Of a DNA stretch of 64,000 nt, positions 1 to 7,797 are shown in pieces. How positions within the stretch are numbered: the first letter of the stretch is position 1; every line of letters begins with the position of its first letter. Both the position numbers and the translations under genes were made by a program. Source of the DNA: Coriobacteriaceae bacterium. GTDB taxonomy: Bacteria; Actinomycetota; Coriobacteriia; Coriobacteriales; Coriobacteriaceae. The stretch covers positions 372,001-436,000 of the forward strand of contig CP107217.1 of the NCBI GenBank assembly GCA_025757745.1, given 5' to 3'. The notes under the pieces are model-generated. The model saw only the letters and a list, made by a program, of their open reading frames with translations, did no database searches and had not been told where the DNA came from.

Positions 1-114
1 CTGCGCCAAGTCCAGAAGTGGTGCGCGGACGGGACGCTCCCCGCGATGATGATCGGCGGCACCTGGGCGATCAGCGGGCAGAAAATCTGCGACATGCTCG
101 GCATTGAGGACTAG
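1..114 (+). CDS. Excisionase/MerR-like HTH protein, C-terminal fragment (cut by window edge)
   Basis: The first frame is open from base 1 to TAG at 112-114 and gives 37 residues. The spacing of a lysine-tryptophan-cysteine, a Gly-Thr-Leu-Pro turn and a Gly-Gly-Thr-Trp-Ala-Ile strand fits the wing of the small helix-turn-helix domain of excisionases and helix_turn_helix-17 proteins. Such proteins control excision or the operon of integrative elements. It lies 2 bp before a small ORF and just ahead of a primase fragment, so it is probably the first gene of a mobile-element replication cassette. The N-terminus is outside the window. The family call is a motif-level judgement on a short fragment. 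Confidence 0.5.
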   Translation: MRQVQKWCADGTLPAMMIGGTWAISGQKICDMLGIED

Positions 115-116
115 CG

Positions 117-287
117 ATGCCTATGGAAGCATTCAAGGAAAATGACACCGGTGGCCGTATACTTGGCGGCGGGGCCACCGGCGGCGAGTGGACAGGACGG
201 GGGCCTGTCGTGGCTGCATCTTACAGCTCGGTCACGGGGAGCGCCGCCTCGCAGCTCGATTGCGGGGTGAGCCAGCATGAACGATAA
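117..287 (+). CDS. Small hypothetical protein, 56 aa, mobile-element cassette
   Basis: ATG at 117 follows the previous stop by 2 bp, and the frame ends with TAA at 285-287, overlapping the next ATG (277) by 11 bp. The tight packing between an excisionase-like end and a primase fragment is the main reason to believe it. The product is glycine- and serine-rich with no recognised domain or membrane segment. I do not recognise the family. It could instead be a chance ORF in a decayed element. Confidence 0.35.
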   Translation: MPMEAFKENDTGGRILGGGATGGEWTGRGPVVAASYSSVTGSAASQLDCGVSQHER

Positions 288-525
288 GGAGAAGGCCGAC
301 TTGGCGTTCCTCTCTATGGAGCCGTCCAAGAACTACGAGACTTGGAAGAACATCGGCATCAGCTACGAGGCCGCTGGAGGCGACCACGACACGTTCCTCA
401 GCTGGTGCTCCCACGACCCCGAGAAGTACGACGAGGCCGTTACCCGCAAGCTCTTCGAGCATGTGGACGAGGGCGGTAGGATCACGGCGGGCACGCTCTT
501 CTGGCATGCGGCGAACGCAGGCTGA
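277..525 (+). CDS. PriCT_2-like primase C-terminal domain fragment, 82 aa
   Basis: The product has the layout of the primase C-terminal 2 (PriCT_2) domain: a Tyr-x-x-Trp-x-x-x-Gly start (residues about 20-27), an acidic middle with Phe-Leu-x-Trp and Ser-x-x-x-x-Lys-Tyr-Asp, and a C-terminal Gly-Thr-Leu-Phe-x-x-Ala (about residues 72-78). In phage and ICE replication proteins this domain sits between a primase/polymerase domain and an SF3 or VirE-type helicase. Here neither partner domain is present and the frame stops immediately after, so this is probably a stand-alone remnant of a replication protein. Start ATG 277 has only a weak upstream purine run and may depend on coupling to the overlapping small ORF. 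Confidence 0.5.
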   Translation: MNDKEKADLAFLSMEPSKNYETWKNIGISYEAAGGDHDTFLSWCSHDPEKYDEAVTRKLFEHVDEGGRITAGTLFWHAANAG

Positions 526-810
526 AAGAGCACGGGCGACCATACAAGCGGAGCGCTTTGCACGGCCTCCGGCGGCCAGGACCTCTCCGGATTGCCGTAC
601 TTGGAGCAGGCGATCAAGCAAATCGAGGCCAAGGCGTTTTACCTGCACTTCTGCTGCTTACGGGAAGCAAACAGCCGTTCGGTGACGTTTTCAAGCTCAG
701 GTCTCCAATCCCTCTGATTGCTGCTAATCTATAAAGTTAGCGAGTTGAATTCTTTTCGAGTTTGTGACGCTCGCATACGGTCATTCTAGGACGCCGAAGG
801 GGTGATTGCG
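526..810. other. Non-coding stretch between element remnant and methyltransferase
   Basis: No convincing ORF is seen on either strand; the frames here lack start signals and family motifs. The last 100 bp turn noticeably AT-rich and probably carry the promoter of the methyltransferase gene. The purine run AAGGGG at 797-802 is a ribosome binding site for ATG 811. Confidence 0.4.
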
Positions 811-1887
811 ATGAGCGTTGATAGTTCCACAGAGGATAAGGCTCAGAGCGCCTCCATTGGTGCTGTGGATTTGTTTTGCGGGGTCGGGGGCCTGACCTAC
901 GGTTTACGCACCGCTGGCATCGATGTGGTGGCTGGGTTTGACCTCGATTCCTCTTGCCAGTACGCCTACGATGCGAACAACGGCAAGGACAAGTTCATCT
1001 GCAAGAACATCGCCGAGGTCACCGGGGAGGAAGTCAAGGAGCTCCTGAAGGACTTTGACATCAAAGTCTTGGTAGGGTGCGCTCCTTGCCAGCCCTTCTC
1101 GAAGCACCGCAAGGACAAGAAACATCGCGAGAAGCACAAGGACTGGGGGTTGCTTGCGCAGTTTGGGAGGCTTGTACGTGAAGTGCAGCCAGATTACGTG
1201 TCCATGGAGAACGTGCCCGAGCTCGAGAAGGAGAGCATCTTCTCTGGTTTCTTGAATACGCTTAAGGAGTCCGGATACTCGGTGGAATACAGCGTCGTAA
1301 AGGCTGAGGAGTACGGTGTGCCCCAGCATCGGCGGCGATTGATTCTGCTAGCTTCTAGAAATGGGTCCATCAGCTTGATTGACCCTACGAATGATAACGC
1401 TCATGCTGTTACGGTTCGGCAGGCAATAGGTGCGCTGCCTGCCGTGAGCGCTGGCGGCTCTTGCAGGGGGGACTCTCTGCAAACGGCGTCGGCGCTATCA
1501 GAACTAAACTTGAAGCGCATTAAGGCTTCGACGCCTAATGGCACGTGGCGAGATTGGCCTGAGGACCTGAGGCTTGATTGTCATAAAAAGGCTGCTGGCC
1601 AAACGTACCCTGCGGTCTACGGGAGGATGGCTTGGGACGAGACGTCCCCAACTATAACTACGCAGTTCTATATGTACGGTACGGGCCGGTTTGGGCATCC
1701 AGAGCAAAATCGAGCCCTAACCTTGCGTGAGGGTGCCGTCTTGCAGAGCTTCCCGCAGGATTACAAGTTCATTAGGCCTGGCGAGAAGATCAGCAAGAAA
1801 GCTGTGGCACGGCATATTGGAAACGCCGTGCCACCAAAGCTCGGCGAAGCGGTTGGCAAAAGCATAATTGCCGCTTGCGTACACTAG
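811..1887 (+). CDS. DNA (cytosine-5-)-methyltransferase (Dcm/M.HpaII class), 358 aa
   Basis: All the key motifs of C5-cytosine methyltransferases are visible in order: motif I FCGVGGLTYGL (22-32), motif IV CAPCQPFS (90-97, catalytic Cys in Pro-Cys-Gln), motif VI ENVPEL (133-138), motif VIII QHRRR (172-176) and motif X with GNAVPP (337-342). It transfers a methyl group from SAM to cytosine at an unknown target. ATG 811 is preferred over GTG 802 because AAGGGG lies 8 nt upstream. The gene is convergent with the HEPN gene and their stop codons share the tetranucleotide CTAG at 1884-1887. No cognate restriction endonuclease is visible, so it is either an orphan methylase or the modification arm of a system whose effector is the HEPN/DUF262 pair. 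Target specificity cannot be read from sequence. Confidence 0.92.
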   Translation: MSVDSSTEDKAQSASIGAVDLFCGVGGLTYGLRTAGIDVVAGFDLDSSCQYAYDANNGKDKFICKNIAEVTGEEVKELLKDFDIKVLVGCAPCQPFSKHRKDKKHREKHKDWGLLAQFGRLVREVQPDYVSMENVPELEKESIFSGFLNTLKESGYSVEYSVVKAEEYGVPQHRRRLILLASRNGSISLIDPTNDNAHAVTVRQAIGALPAVSAGGSCRGDSLQTASALSELNLKRIKASTPNGTWRDWPEDLRLDCHKKAAGQTYPAVYGRMAWDETSPTITTQFYMYGTGRFGHPEQNRALTLREGAVLQSFPQDYKFIRPGEKISKKAVARHIGNAVPPKLGEAVGKSIIAACVH

Positions 1888-2690
1888 CCCTCTTCTGATT
1901 CGGTCATACCGCGCCGATATTCACCGGCGTTGAGGTAGGTCGAAACATCCTTGCGGAGCTGCATCAAAAATGAGTCAACATGATTGACTAGCTCCGCAAG
2001 CTCCGATGTTGTCACCTGATTGCTTGCTTCTGCAAACGAAATTGATCCATGAGCTAGGTCATTCCGTCGATTCTTGATGTCTTTAAGCTCGCTCTTAATC
2101 TCATCCCTCTTGCAGTTCGCTATATCATCATGAATCGATATTCCGTGGTCATCAAAGAGCTTGAGGATTTTGTCTGCATCTAGATTTCCACCGGCGATGG
2201 TGTTCCGAACGCTGAATTGAAGTACGTTATTTTTAACAGCATGATCAAGCAACCTCTTGCTTATGGACTCGGCGGTACTATTGCTGGCTTTTGGGTCGCT
2301 CAACCCGTTATACATTTGGGTATGGTGCCAAATCGATTGAAGCTTTTCGGAAACCTCAGCGTAGCCGCAACCCTCGTCCTTTACTCTGTCGTAAATCGCC
2401 TGCATGAGATTAGTGACTGAGTACTCAATGATGTTGTAGATCATAAGCTTGACGTTGGAGCGGATGACACTGGAAACGAGGGTCACATCTGGTGTCGATG
2501 AGGGCAGGCCACTGGGATTTGCCTTTTCAGCGATTTCGTACGCTCCTCGCATTACAGCATTGTAGCGCACGCCCTCTGCACCTTGGTCAAGCGAATCGAG
2601 CAGGGTCGCGAGCGTAATCATGCTCTTGGTCTCACCAAGGCGGTCGTTGTAGACCTCTTCGTACCCCAAGTTAAAGTCATTGGAATCCAT
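1884..2690 (-). CDS. HEPN-domain protein, MAE_28990/MAE_18760-like, 268 aa
   Basis: The protein is mostly helical and carries RNDLAH at residues 209-214, a match to the R-x4-H motif (with polar residue after Arg) of HEPN ribonucleases, placed late in the protein. HEPN families of the MAE_28990/MAE_18760 type are known from comparative genomics to sit beside DUF262 proteins and DNA methylases in defence loci, where they are predicted RNA-cleaving toxins. Here the next gene on the same strand is DUF262 (5 bp apart, DUF262 first) and the convergent neighbour is a methyltransferase, which matches that context. Base composition is visibly AT-richer than the chromosome to the right, consistent with transfer. 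The family assignment rests on motif, length and neighbours. Confidence 0.62.
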   Translation of the reverse strand: MDSNDFNLGYEEVYNDRLGETKSMITLATLLDSLDQGAEGVRYNAVMRGAYEIAEKANPSGLPSSTPDVTLVSSVIRSNVKLMIYNIIEYSVTNLMQAIYDRVKDEGCGYAEVSEKLQSIWHHTQMYNGLSDPKASNSTAESISKRLLDHAVKNNVLQFSVRNTIAGGNLDADKILKLFDDHGISIHDDIANCKRDEIKSELKDIKNRRNDLAHGSISFAEASNQVTTSELAELVNHVDSFLMQLRKDVSTYLNAGEYRRGMTESEEG

Positions 2691-2695
2691 AAGGT

Positions 2696-3754
2696 TTACC
2701 GCTCCGCCTTCAGCTTGTTGGCAACGAAATCAATGCGAGCTTTCAACTTGGCCTTTACGTTTGCCGAGTCTGACCGCACAAGGGTCTGGAACTCTTCGCA
2801 ATCAACCCAAGACATGTCTTTGCGCGAAAGGTCCTTGTCCTCCGACAACGCCACGGCAACGCCGACCGCAATAGCTTCGAAACGCGCATGAGGAGTCGTT
2901 TTTCCTGTCGGTGTCTTTTTGAAACCCCTGTCTCCCAAGCACTTCTCAACGTATTCCAACATTTCTTTGAAGCGAGCGACGAGTTCATTGCGCTTGTCAG
3001 GTGACTTGGCAAGCTCGATGTTCATGCGATTCGTGTATTCATCCAGGTAACTAGCAACGCGGTCTTTGTAACCCTCGAAATCTGGGTAGCCGTCTGCATA
3101 GGCGAAGAAACGAGTGACAAGTTCCATGTCATCGTAGTGTTTGCGCGCCGTCTCGCTTAACGGGGCAAGTTTTATAAAGAGCGGATCTTTGGAGAGCTCG
3201 CTTACTAGTTTTGTAAAATCGCCGCCCATGGAGCCACGGCGAATTTCTTGCGATTTGAGCTGCTTGCCCGATGAATTGATACGACGAAAAATCTCCTGTC
3301 GGACGTCAAAGGTGGTCCCTTCCTCAAGGTAAACCACTCGAAAGCTCGCGTTATCGAATCTTCTTTGTACTTCTATGGGAAGTTCTGAATAGGTCTTTCC
3401 GTTGACAGATGTAAGGATGTCTAGATTGCACAAGGTTAAATCGCCTCTGGCAAAGTTCACCAAGGCGTTCATCCTTTGCGCTCCATCAACGATTTCCGTT
3501 CTGCCATCTTCAGCATCGGCAAAGAACATGTAGGGAATGGGCAGGCCAATTAGCACAGACTCAATAAAGTAGCTGCAGTCAACGTCCGTCCAGACGAAGT
3601 TCCGTTGATAGTCAAGCGGAATGTAGAATGCATCAGCATTGAACTTATTGATGAGGTATTCCGCAACGTATTCGCGAGTGCTGAATCGCACATCCTTTTT
3701 CTTGTCGCGAATCTGTTCGGAAATCTCGATCGTCTCACTTTGTTGATCAGTCAA
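2696..3754 (-). CDS. DUF262 (GmrS/ParB-like N-terminal) protein, 352 aa
   Basis: The DUF262 hallmarks are present: Tyr-Gln-Arg-x-x-x-Trp at 49-55, DGAQR at 90-94 (usually DGQQR, the ParB-like nucleotide-binding/hydrolysis motif), and FRRINSSGKQL near 156-166, matching the family's Phe-x-x-hydrophobic-Asn-x-x-Gly-x-x-Leu segment. DUF262 domains occur in GmrSD type IV restriction and in several defence systems where NTP binding is thought to license an attached nuclease. Here the C-terminal DUF1524 HNH nuclease of GmrSD is missing (only about 350 residues), and a separate HEPN protein is encoded 5 bp downstream, so the effector may act in trans. Start is TTG at 3754 (reverse strand), with an AGGTG-type site about 9 nt upstream; the next in-frame ATG lies far inside the domain. 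Confidence 0.75.
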   Translation of the reverse strand: MTDQQSETIEISEQIRDKKKDVRFSTREYVAEYLINKFNADAFYIPLDYQRNFVWTDVDCSYFIESVLIGLPIPYMFFADAEDGRTEIVDGAQRMNALVNFARGDLTLCNLDILTSVNGKTYSELPIEVQRRFDNASFRVVYLEEGTTFDVRQEIFRRINSSGKQLKSQEIRRGSMGGDFTKLVSELSKDPLFIKLAPLSETARKHYDDMELVTRFFAYADGYPDFEGYKDRVASYLDEYTNRMNIELAKSPDKRNELVARFKEMLEYVEKCLGDRGFKKTPTGKTTPHARFEAIAVGVAVALSEDKDLSRKDMSWVDCEEFQTLVRSDSANVKAKLKARIDFVANKLKAER

Positions 3755-3843
3755 TCGCCTTCACCTCAATCTATAGCAGGACGAAGCCAACTTAGGTCTG
3801 ACTGGCTGTGGGATGTGAAGTCCTTTCCCATAACCAATGCTGC

Positions 3844-3879
3844 ACTCTAATGATACCAGCAGATGCCTGGCATTAGAGT
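3844..3879. repeat. Inverted repeat upstream of the DUF262/HEPN operon
   Basis: ACTCTAATG (3844-3852) and CATTAGAGT (3871-3879) are perfect 9-bp inverted arms, with a second inner pair CCAG/CTGG. It lies about 90 bp upstream of the DUF262 start, where an operator or a hairpin would act on that transcript. No regulator gene is adjacent, so its role is unknown. Confidence 0.4.
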
Positions 3880-3978
3880 CGTGCCCCTCTGCCTCTTTGT
3901 GACGCCCGTCTAGGCTGCTCGTATCGAGTAACTGGGCGGGCGCCTTGTTGTGCCTGCCGCGATTTGAAAGCAGGATAC

Positions 3979-4310
3979 ATGGACGGTGAGACTCATGGCG
4001 ACGAGGCGGCGAAGGTCGAGCTCGCGGAAGGGCAAGAGGACGCGAGGTCGGCAGAGGTGGCGGACACCCTTCGCTCGGAGATCGAAGCGGTGGAGGGCGC
4101 AGCAGCCGACGAGCGCGTGGAGTACTGAGCTCAGGCTCGCTGGGGTGCGGAGCGTCAAGGCCGCGCGTGCCCTTCTCGACGAACACGGGGGCGACGTGGG
4201 CGCGCTCAAGGAGGCGGAGCCCTGGCTCTTCTCGGTCCCCCCGCGCCCGCTGGGACCACGGGGCTGCCAAACGCGGGAGCCGCTGTTTGTGTCGACGACA
4301 AACTGAACAT
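3979..4310 (+). pseudogene. Decayed phage capsid scaffold-like gene (frameshifted)
   Basis: ATG 3979 opens an acidic, Ala/Glu-rich frame that stops at 4126-4128. Shifting frame near 4120 continues into a helical segment, AARALLDEHGGDVGALKEAE, and a further shift near 4255 gives TTGLPNAGAA. An acidic helical body followed by a Thr-Gly-Leu-Pro-Asn-Ala-Gly tail is what small phage scaffolding (DUF4355-like) proteins look like, so the best reading is one gene with two frameshifts. It supports the view that the island is a mixture of element remnants. The family call is tentative. Confidence 0.4.
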
Positions 4311-4356
4311 TGTGGCGCGACCAAATTGAGCACTTTGGCAAACACGCCGCGTTAAC

Positions 4357-4680
4357 CTATCCCACCGCCTTGCCGAGCATGAGCGTCGCCTCCATACGGC
4401 GACTCGTGCCGGTGAACTCGACCAGGCGGCCGTGGTGGACGATGCGGTCGATCATCGCCGCCGCCATCTTGTCGTCCCCCAGGACCGTGCCCCACTTGCT
4501 GAACTCAATGTTTGTGGTGATGACCAGGCTGTGTCTCTCGTAGCAGTCCGACACCCCCTGGAACAGCAGCCTCGCGCTGTCGAGGTCCAGCGGCACGTGG
4601 CCGAACTCGTCCAGGATGACCAGGTCGTTTCTGGCGATGTCCCTCATCGCCGCCTCCAGCGAGTGCTCGCGCGCCGCCTT
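4357..4680 (-). pseudogene. istB: IstB (IS21-family transposition helper ATPase), 5'-truncated
   Basis: The reverse-strand frame from 4680 to 4357 encodes the C-terminal part of IstB: Leu-Val-Ile-Leu-Asp-Glu-Phe-Gly (the Walker B Asp-Glu), the family's Ser-x-x-Tyr-Glu-Arg-x-Ser-x-x-Ile-Thr-Thr-Asn segment, and an Asp-Arg-Ile-x-His-x-Gly box near the end. IstB is the AAA+ helper of the IstA transposase. The Walker A half is missing: homology breaks off at about 4680, where two tandem 11-bp repeats begin, and no istA or IS21 ends are seen. An internal ATG (4647) could start a 96-residue peptide but it would lack ATP binding. Confidence 0.8.
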
Positions 4681-4701
4681 TTGGGATACATTTGGGATAC
4701 A
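4680..4701. repeat. Tandem 11-bp repeat TTTGGGATACA x2 at the island junction
   Basis: TTTGGGATACA occurs twice head to tail (4680-4690 and 4691-4701) exactly where the IstB homology ends and about 60 bp before the 3' end of tRNA-Val. It marks the boundary between accessory and core DNA and may be a scar or integrase arm site. Which it is cannot be decided from one copy of the junction. Confidence 0.45.
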
Positions 4702-4716
4702 GCGCTATATACAAGA

Positions 4717-4751
4717 AACCGGTCTACCGCATTTTCGCAGGTAGACCGGTT
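4717..4751 (-). terminator. Hairpin behind tRNA-Val, likely terminator
   Basis: ACCGGTCTACC (4718-4728) pairs perfectly with GGTAGACCGGT (4740-4750), extended by one A-T pair on the outside. It lies 7 bp past the tRNA 3' end on the minus strand and is followed there by a short T-containing run. Probably terminates the tRNA transcript. Confidence 0.6.
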
Positions 4752-4758
4752 GAACATT

Positions 4759-4833
4759 TGGTGGGCGTTAGAAGATTTGAACTTCTGACCTCTTCCGTGT
4801 CAGGGAAGCGCTCTCCCCCTGAGCTAAACGCCC
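4759..4833 (-). tRNA. tRNA-Val(GAC), CCA encoded
   Basis: On the minus strand the sequence folds as a standard tRNA: acceptor arms GGGCGTT and AACGCCC, D-loop AGCTCAGGGGGAGAGC, anticodon loop CTGACAC with anticodon GAC (Val), T-loop TTCAAAT and encoded CCA at 4761-4759. Its 3' end faces the accessory island at 1-4750, the usual orientation for integration into a tRNA 3' end. Confidence 0.95.
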
Positions 4834-4862
4834 GATCAAGGGTGCGCGAGTGCGCAGGAAAT

Positions 4863-4891
4863 AATATAACGGAGATCCCGCCCAGTGGCAA
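4863..4891 (-). promoter_or_regulatory. Sigma-70-type promoter of tRNA-Val
   Basis: Reading the minus strand, TTGCCA (4891-4886), a 17-bp spacer and TATATT (4868-4863) precede the tRNA by about 30 bp. A good match in both boxes and spacing. Confidence 0.6.
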
Positions 4892-5063
4892 GAACTATTT
4901 TTTAAAAAGCGGCGATTTGCGACCCTATCCGCCCCGATGTAGCGCGAACAGCACGCGGAAAGTCGCGTTTGTACCCCCGACGAACAGCACATTCGCGTAG
5001 AATAACTCCATTATGGGCAAATGGTGTCCAGGCAGTTTACAACACGGCATCTGGGGGAGGGGC

Positions 5064-5894
5064 ATGTCGGACGCGCGTTCGCTGCAAAAACAGTTCAATC
5101 GCATGCTCGCCACGTTGCTGGTGGCCCTTGCTGCTGCCGGAGCCGTAACGTATGCCTGGTACATCTACAATGCCAACCGCCATATCACCGACGTCAAGAT
5201 GGCCGCGGGCACGGGCGTAACCTTCCTCATCTCCAACGAATACGACGGCGAGTACAAGACCAACGCCGGTCTGAGCTTTGCGGGCCTGCTCGATCCCGTC
5301 TCGACCGACAACGTGCTCAACGGCTTTCAAAAGGTAACGGGCTTTACCGGTGGAACCACACAGGACTCGCTGTTTGCCAACATGTTTGGCGCGGCCGGGC
5401 ATTCCGACTATTACAAGACCTCCCTGTACCTGGCCACCAACTCGGCCGCAACCGACGTGTACCTGTCGGGCATCGACTTTACCGAGCAGGACTCGGCAAA
5501 CCCCATTTCCACTGCCCTGCGCGTGGGGCTGGTCGCCTATGCTCCAGGGCAGGGCGACACCGTTACGGGTCAGTACGTCTTTGAGGTCTCGGGCGAGCAC
5601 AACCCCCAGGCGCGCTACAACACGTTCGACGGCAAGGATGCCGGCGAAAGCGAGCAGAACCACCTGGTGCTCGACAGCAGCCGCTCCGATGGCGCCACTG
5701 TCCATTTTGACCAGCTGACCAGCGCAAACTTCTGCGACTACAACGAAGACACCGGCATCGTGGGCCTCAAGGAGGCTACGACCAAGATCTGCAGCCTGCC
5801 AGCCGCCGCCAAGGGCGCCGACCGTAGCACGCCCGTGCGCGTGGATGTGTACGTGTGCTGGAAGGCTGCGACCCCGACTGCACCAACAACCTAG
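5064..5894 (+). CDS. SipW-dependent exported surface protein 1 (C-terminus frameshifted)
   Basis: ATG 5064 follows a GGGGGAGGGG ribosome site. After a basic N-terminus comes a hydrophobic stretch ending in AVTYAWYIY, close to the 'ATYAWF' signature of signal peptides cut by SipW-type peptidases; two such peptidases lie downstream. The rest is an extracellular-type, Thr/Ser/Asp-rich beta protein. In this frame it ends at 5894 with an odd tail. Reading one base over from about 5856, the DNA encodes EGCDPDCTNN and a normal ending to TAA at 5945-5947, matching the C-terminal EG-x-D-x(2)-C motif of its paralogues. So a single missing base (expected TGGCTG, observed TGCTG) breaks the gene, or it is a sequencing error. 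It is the first of four paralogous substrates in the operon. Confidence 0.8.
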   Translation: MSDARSLQKQFNRMLATLLVALAAAGAVTYAWYIYNANRHITDVKMAAGTGVTFLISNEYDGEYKTNAGLSFAGLLDPVSTDNVLNGFQKVTGFTGGTTQDSLFANMFGAAGHSDYYKTSLYLATNSAATDVYLSGIDFTEQDSANPISTALRVGLVAYAPGQGDTVTGQYVFEVSGEHNPQARYNTFDGKDAGESEQNHLVLDSSRSDGATVHFDQLTSANFCDYNEDTGIVGLKEATTKICSLPAAAKGADRSTPVRVDVYVCWKAATPTAPTT

Positions 5895-5958
5895 CCGCCA
5901 CCAGCCTGCAATCGCTGGCGCTGCGCTTTGCCGGCAAACGTTCGTAAGGGGGCTAGGG

Positions 5959-6795
5959 ATGAGTGCATCGAACACCAAAGATATCCTAGGTTCGCGCCGT
6001 CGCATGGTTGCCGCGGCCGCATGGATGTTGGTGCTGGTAGCTGCCCTGAGCGCCGCCACCTACGCCTGGTTTAGCAACTCGCGCTACACCAACGTGACGC
6101 CCGTGGCACACACGGTAAGCGACGAGGGCTCCGATCTGCAGATTGGTCTTTCGGCCAACGGACCCTGGGACACGACGGCCGCGCTTGCCGCGGCCGACAA
6201 GACGCTCTATCCCATCTCGACGTCAGACCTTTCCCGCTTTTGGCGCGGCACGTTCCAAAACGCCGCGGGCATCACGACCGACTACGCCGACTGCACCGCG
6301 CAGCTGGACGGCTATGCCCTTTCGGGCACGCTGTACCTTAAGGGCGGCGACAGCGCGCTCAGCGTGTACCTGTATCCGGGCCAGATGAGTGTGACGAGCG
6401 ACCCGCAGCTGCTGGCCGCGCTGCGCCTGGGTCTGGTAATTACGACCCAGTCGGGTACGCAAACGCATATCTTTACCTGCGACGACCTGGGCAGCACAGC
6501 GGGTGCCACCAGCAGGCGCACCACCGCGCAAGACGGCGTGGTTGTGGCAGCGGGCGCCTCGGGCTGGACCTACACCGCCGACCCTGCGCGCTCCATAAGC
6601 GCCTACAGCATGGACGGCACCGGCGACACGCCCACGGCGCGCGCGGGTGCTACGCCCATCTGCATGCTGGCCGCCAACGAGGTGGCAAGCGTTCGCTACG
6701 TTGTGTACATGGAAGGCTGCGACGCCAATTGCATCGACGAGGCCCAGGCCCGCGATGTGGTGCTGCAGCTTGCCTTTGCCGCGGCCAAGGCATAA
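5959..6795 (+). CDS. SipW-dependent exported surface protein 2, 278 aa
   Basis: ATG 5959 is 11 bp after the restored stop of the first paralogue, with GGGGGCTAGGG as ribosome site. A twin-arginine-free basic N-terminus (Ser-Arg-Arg-Arg-Met) leads into a hydrophobic segment ending SAATYAWFSN at about residues 34-43, the recognition signature of SipW-type peptidases. The mature part is a Thr/Ala/Asp-rich beta protein without a sortase motif or C-terminal anchor. Near the C-terminus it has VVYMEGCDANC, the motif shared by all four paralogues. The family resembles the 'alternate signal-mediated exported protein' group known from clostridia; function there is unestablished, although the related Bacillus TasA forms matrix fibres. 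Confidence 0.8.
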   Translation: MSASNTKDILGSRRRMVAAAAWMLVLVAALSAATYAWFSNSRYTNVTPVAHTVSDEGSDLQIGLSANGPWDTTAALAAADKTLYPISTSDLSRFWRGTFQNAAGITTDYADCTAQLDGYALSGTLYLKGGDSALSVYLYPGQMSVTSDPQLLAALRLGLVITTQSGTQTHIFTCDDLGSTAGATSRRTTAQDGVVVAAGASGWTYTADPARSISAYSMDGTGDTPTARAGATPICMLAANEVASVRYVVYMEGCDANCIDEAQARDVVLQLAFAAAKA

Positions 6796-6808
6796 GGGGG
6801 CGAGCGAC

Positions 6809-7795
6809 ATGAAAGATCAGAAGCACATGCCAGCAGATAACCACAAGGCCAAAACCCAGAGTGAGAGCCCCGCGAGCCCCTCCAGCGCAGCTGCCGAGTG
6901 TTCACACCTCGAGGGCGTCGTCACCCGCCGCCACGCCCGCCGCGCGCGTGCCTACATCGCGCTCGTTATGGTGGCGCTCGCCGCCACTTTGGGCGCCGCG
7001 ACCTACGCATGGTTTACCAACAACATGAAGGTCAACACCAACTCGGTGAGCGTGCACAGCGACACGTCCAAGCTGGTGCTGGAGCTGGGTGACGCCGACC
7101 GCAGCAGCTGGTCGCAGCAGGGCGACGTTTCCCTAATTTCCACCGCGAGCGGCGCCGTGACGCTCTACCCGGTCTCGACCTTTGACCTCAAAGGCTTTGC
7201 TGCCTGTGCGCAAAACAACTCTGCCGGCGATGCCACAGTGTTTGAGCAGGCAAAAGACAACGGCTCCGCGTTCTACCACGGCTGGATCGACCTGCGCCCC
7301 ACCATTACCGGAACGGGCGCCAGCAAAGTAAGGGGCAAGGTCAACCTGTATCTGGCCGAATCGCTGGTCCCGCAGGGTGCCGATGCCGAGCTGCTGCGCG
7401 CAGCCCGCGTGGGCATCAAGATTTCGAGCGGCAACCAGGTGCTTGCCACCAACATTTTTGAGCTCGACAGCTCTGATAGCGGCCATCGCGACGAGCATCC
7501 CGCGACCGCGCCTTCGGGCCTGGCGGGCTACACCGAGGGCATGCTTCTGGGTTGGCAAAACGGCCAGCTTGCTTGCGGTGCCAACGTAACGCAGGACCCA
7601 GCCGCCTTTACGCTGGACACGAGCGAGACGGCCGCGCGTCCGCAAAACGCGCTTGCCACGCTTGGGCTTGGCCAGACCTATCGTTTGGATATCTATTACT
7701 ACATCGAGGGCACCGATCCCGATAGCGCCGACTATCTCTATCAGGATCCGGGCACCTTGCACCTGGCGCTCTTTGCGACCTTGGACGGTGAGTAG
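6809..7795 (+). CDS. SipW-dependent exported surface protein 3, 328 aa
   Basis: ATG 6809 comes 13 bp after the previous stop with GGGGGCGAG upstream. The cytoplasmic lead is longer than in the paralogues (about 45 polar residues, Lys/Glu/Ser-rich), then an Arg-rich patch and a hydrophobic core ending GAATYAWFTNN, the SipW signature. The exported part is about 250 residues. The C-terminal shared motif reads YYIEGTDPDS, so the conserved Cys of the paralogues is replaced by Ser here. That difference could matter if the cysteines form a disulfide or cross-link. No anchor sequence is seen. Confidence 0.8.
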   Translation: MKDQKHMPADNHKAKTQSESPASPSSAAAECSHLEGVVTRRHARRARAYIALVMVALAATLGAATYAWFTNNMKVNTNSVSVHSDTSKLVLELGDADRSSWSQQGDVSLISTASGAVTLYPVSTFDLKGFAACAQNNSAGDATVFEQAKDNGSAFYHGWIDLRPTITGTGASKVRGKVNLYLAESLVPQGADAELLRAARVGIKISSGNQVLATNIFELDSSDSGHRDEHPATAPSGLAGYTEGMLLGWQNGQLACGANVTQDPAAFTLDTSETAARPQNALATLGLGQTYRLDIYYYIEGTDPDSADYLYQDPGTLHLALFATLDGE

Positions 7796-7797
7796 CA

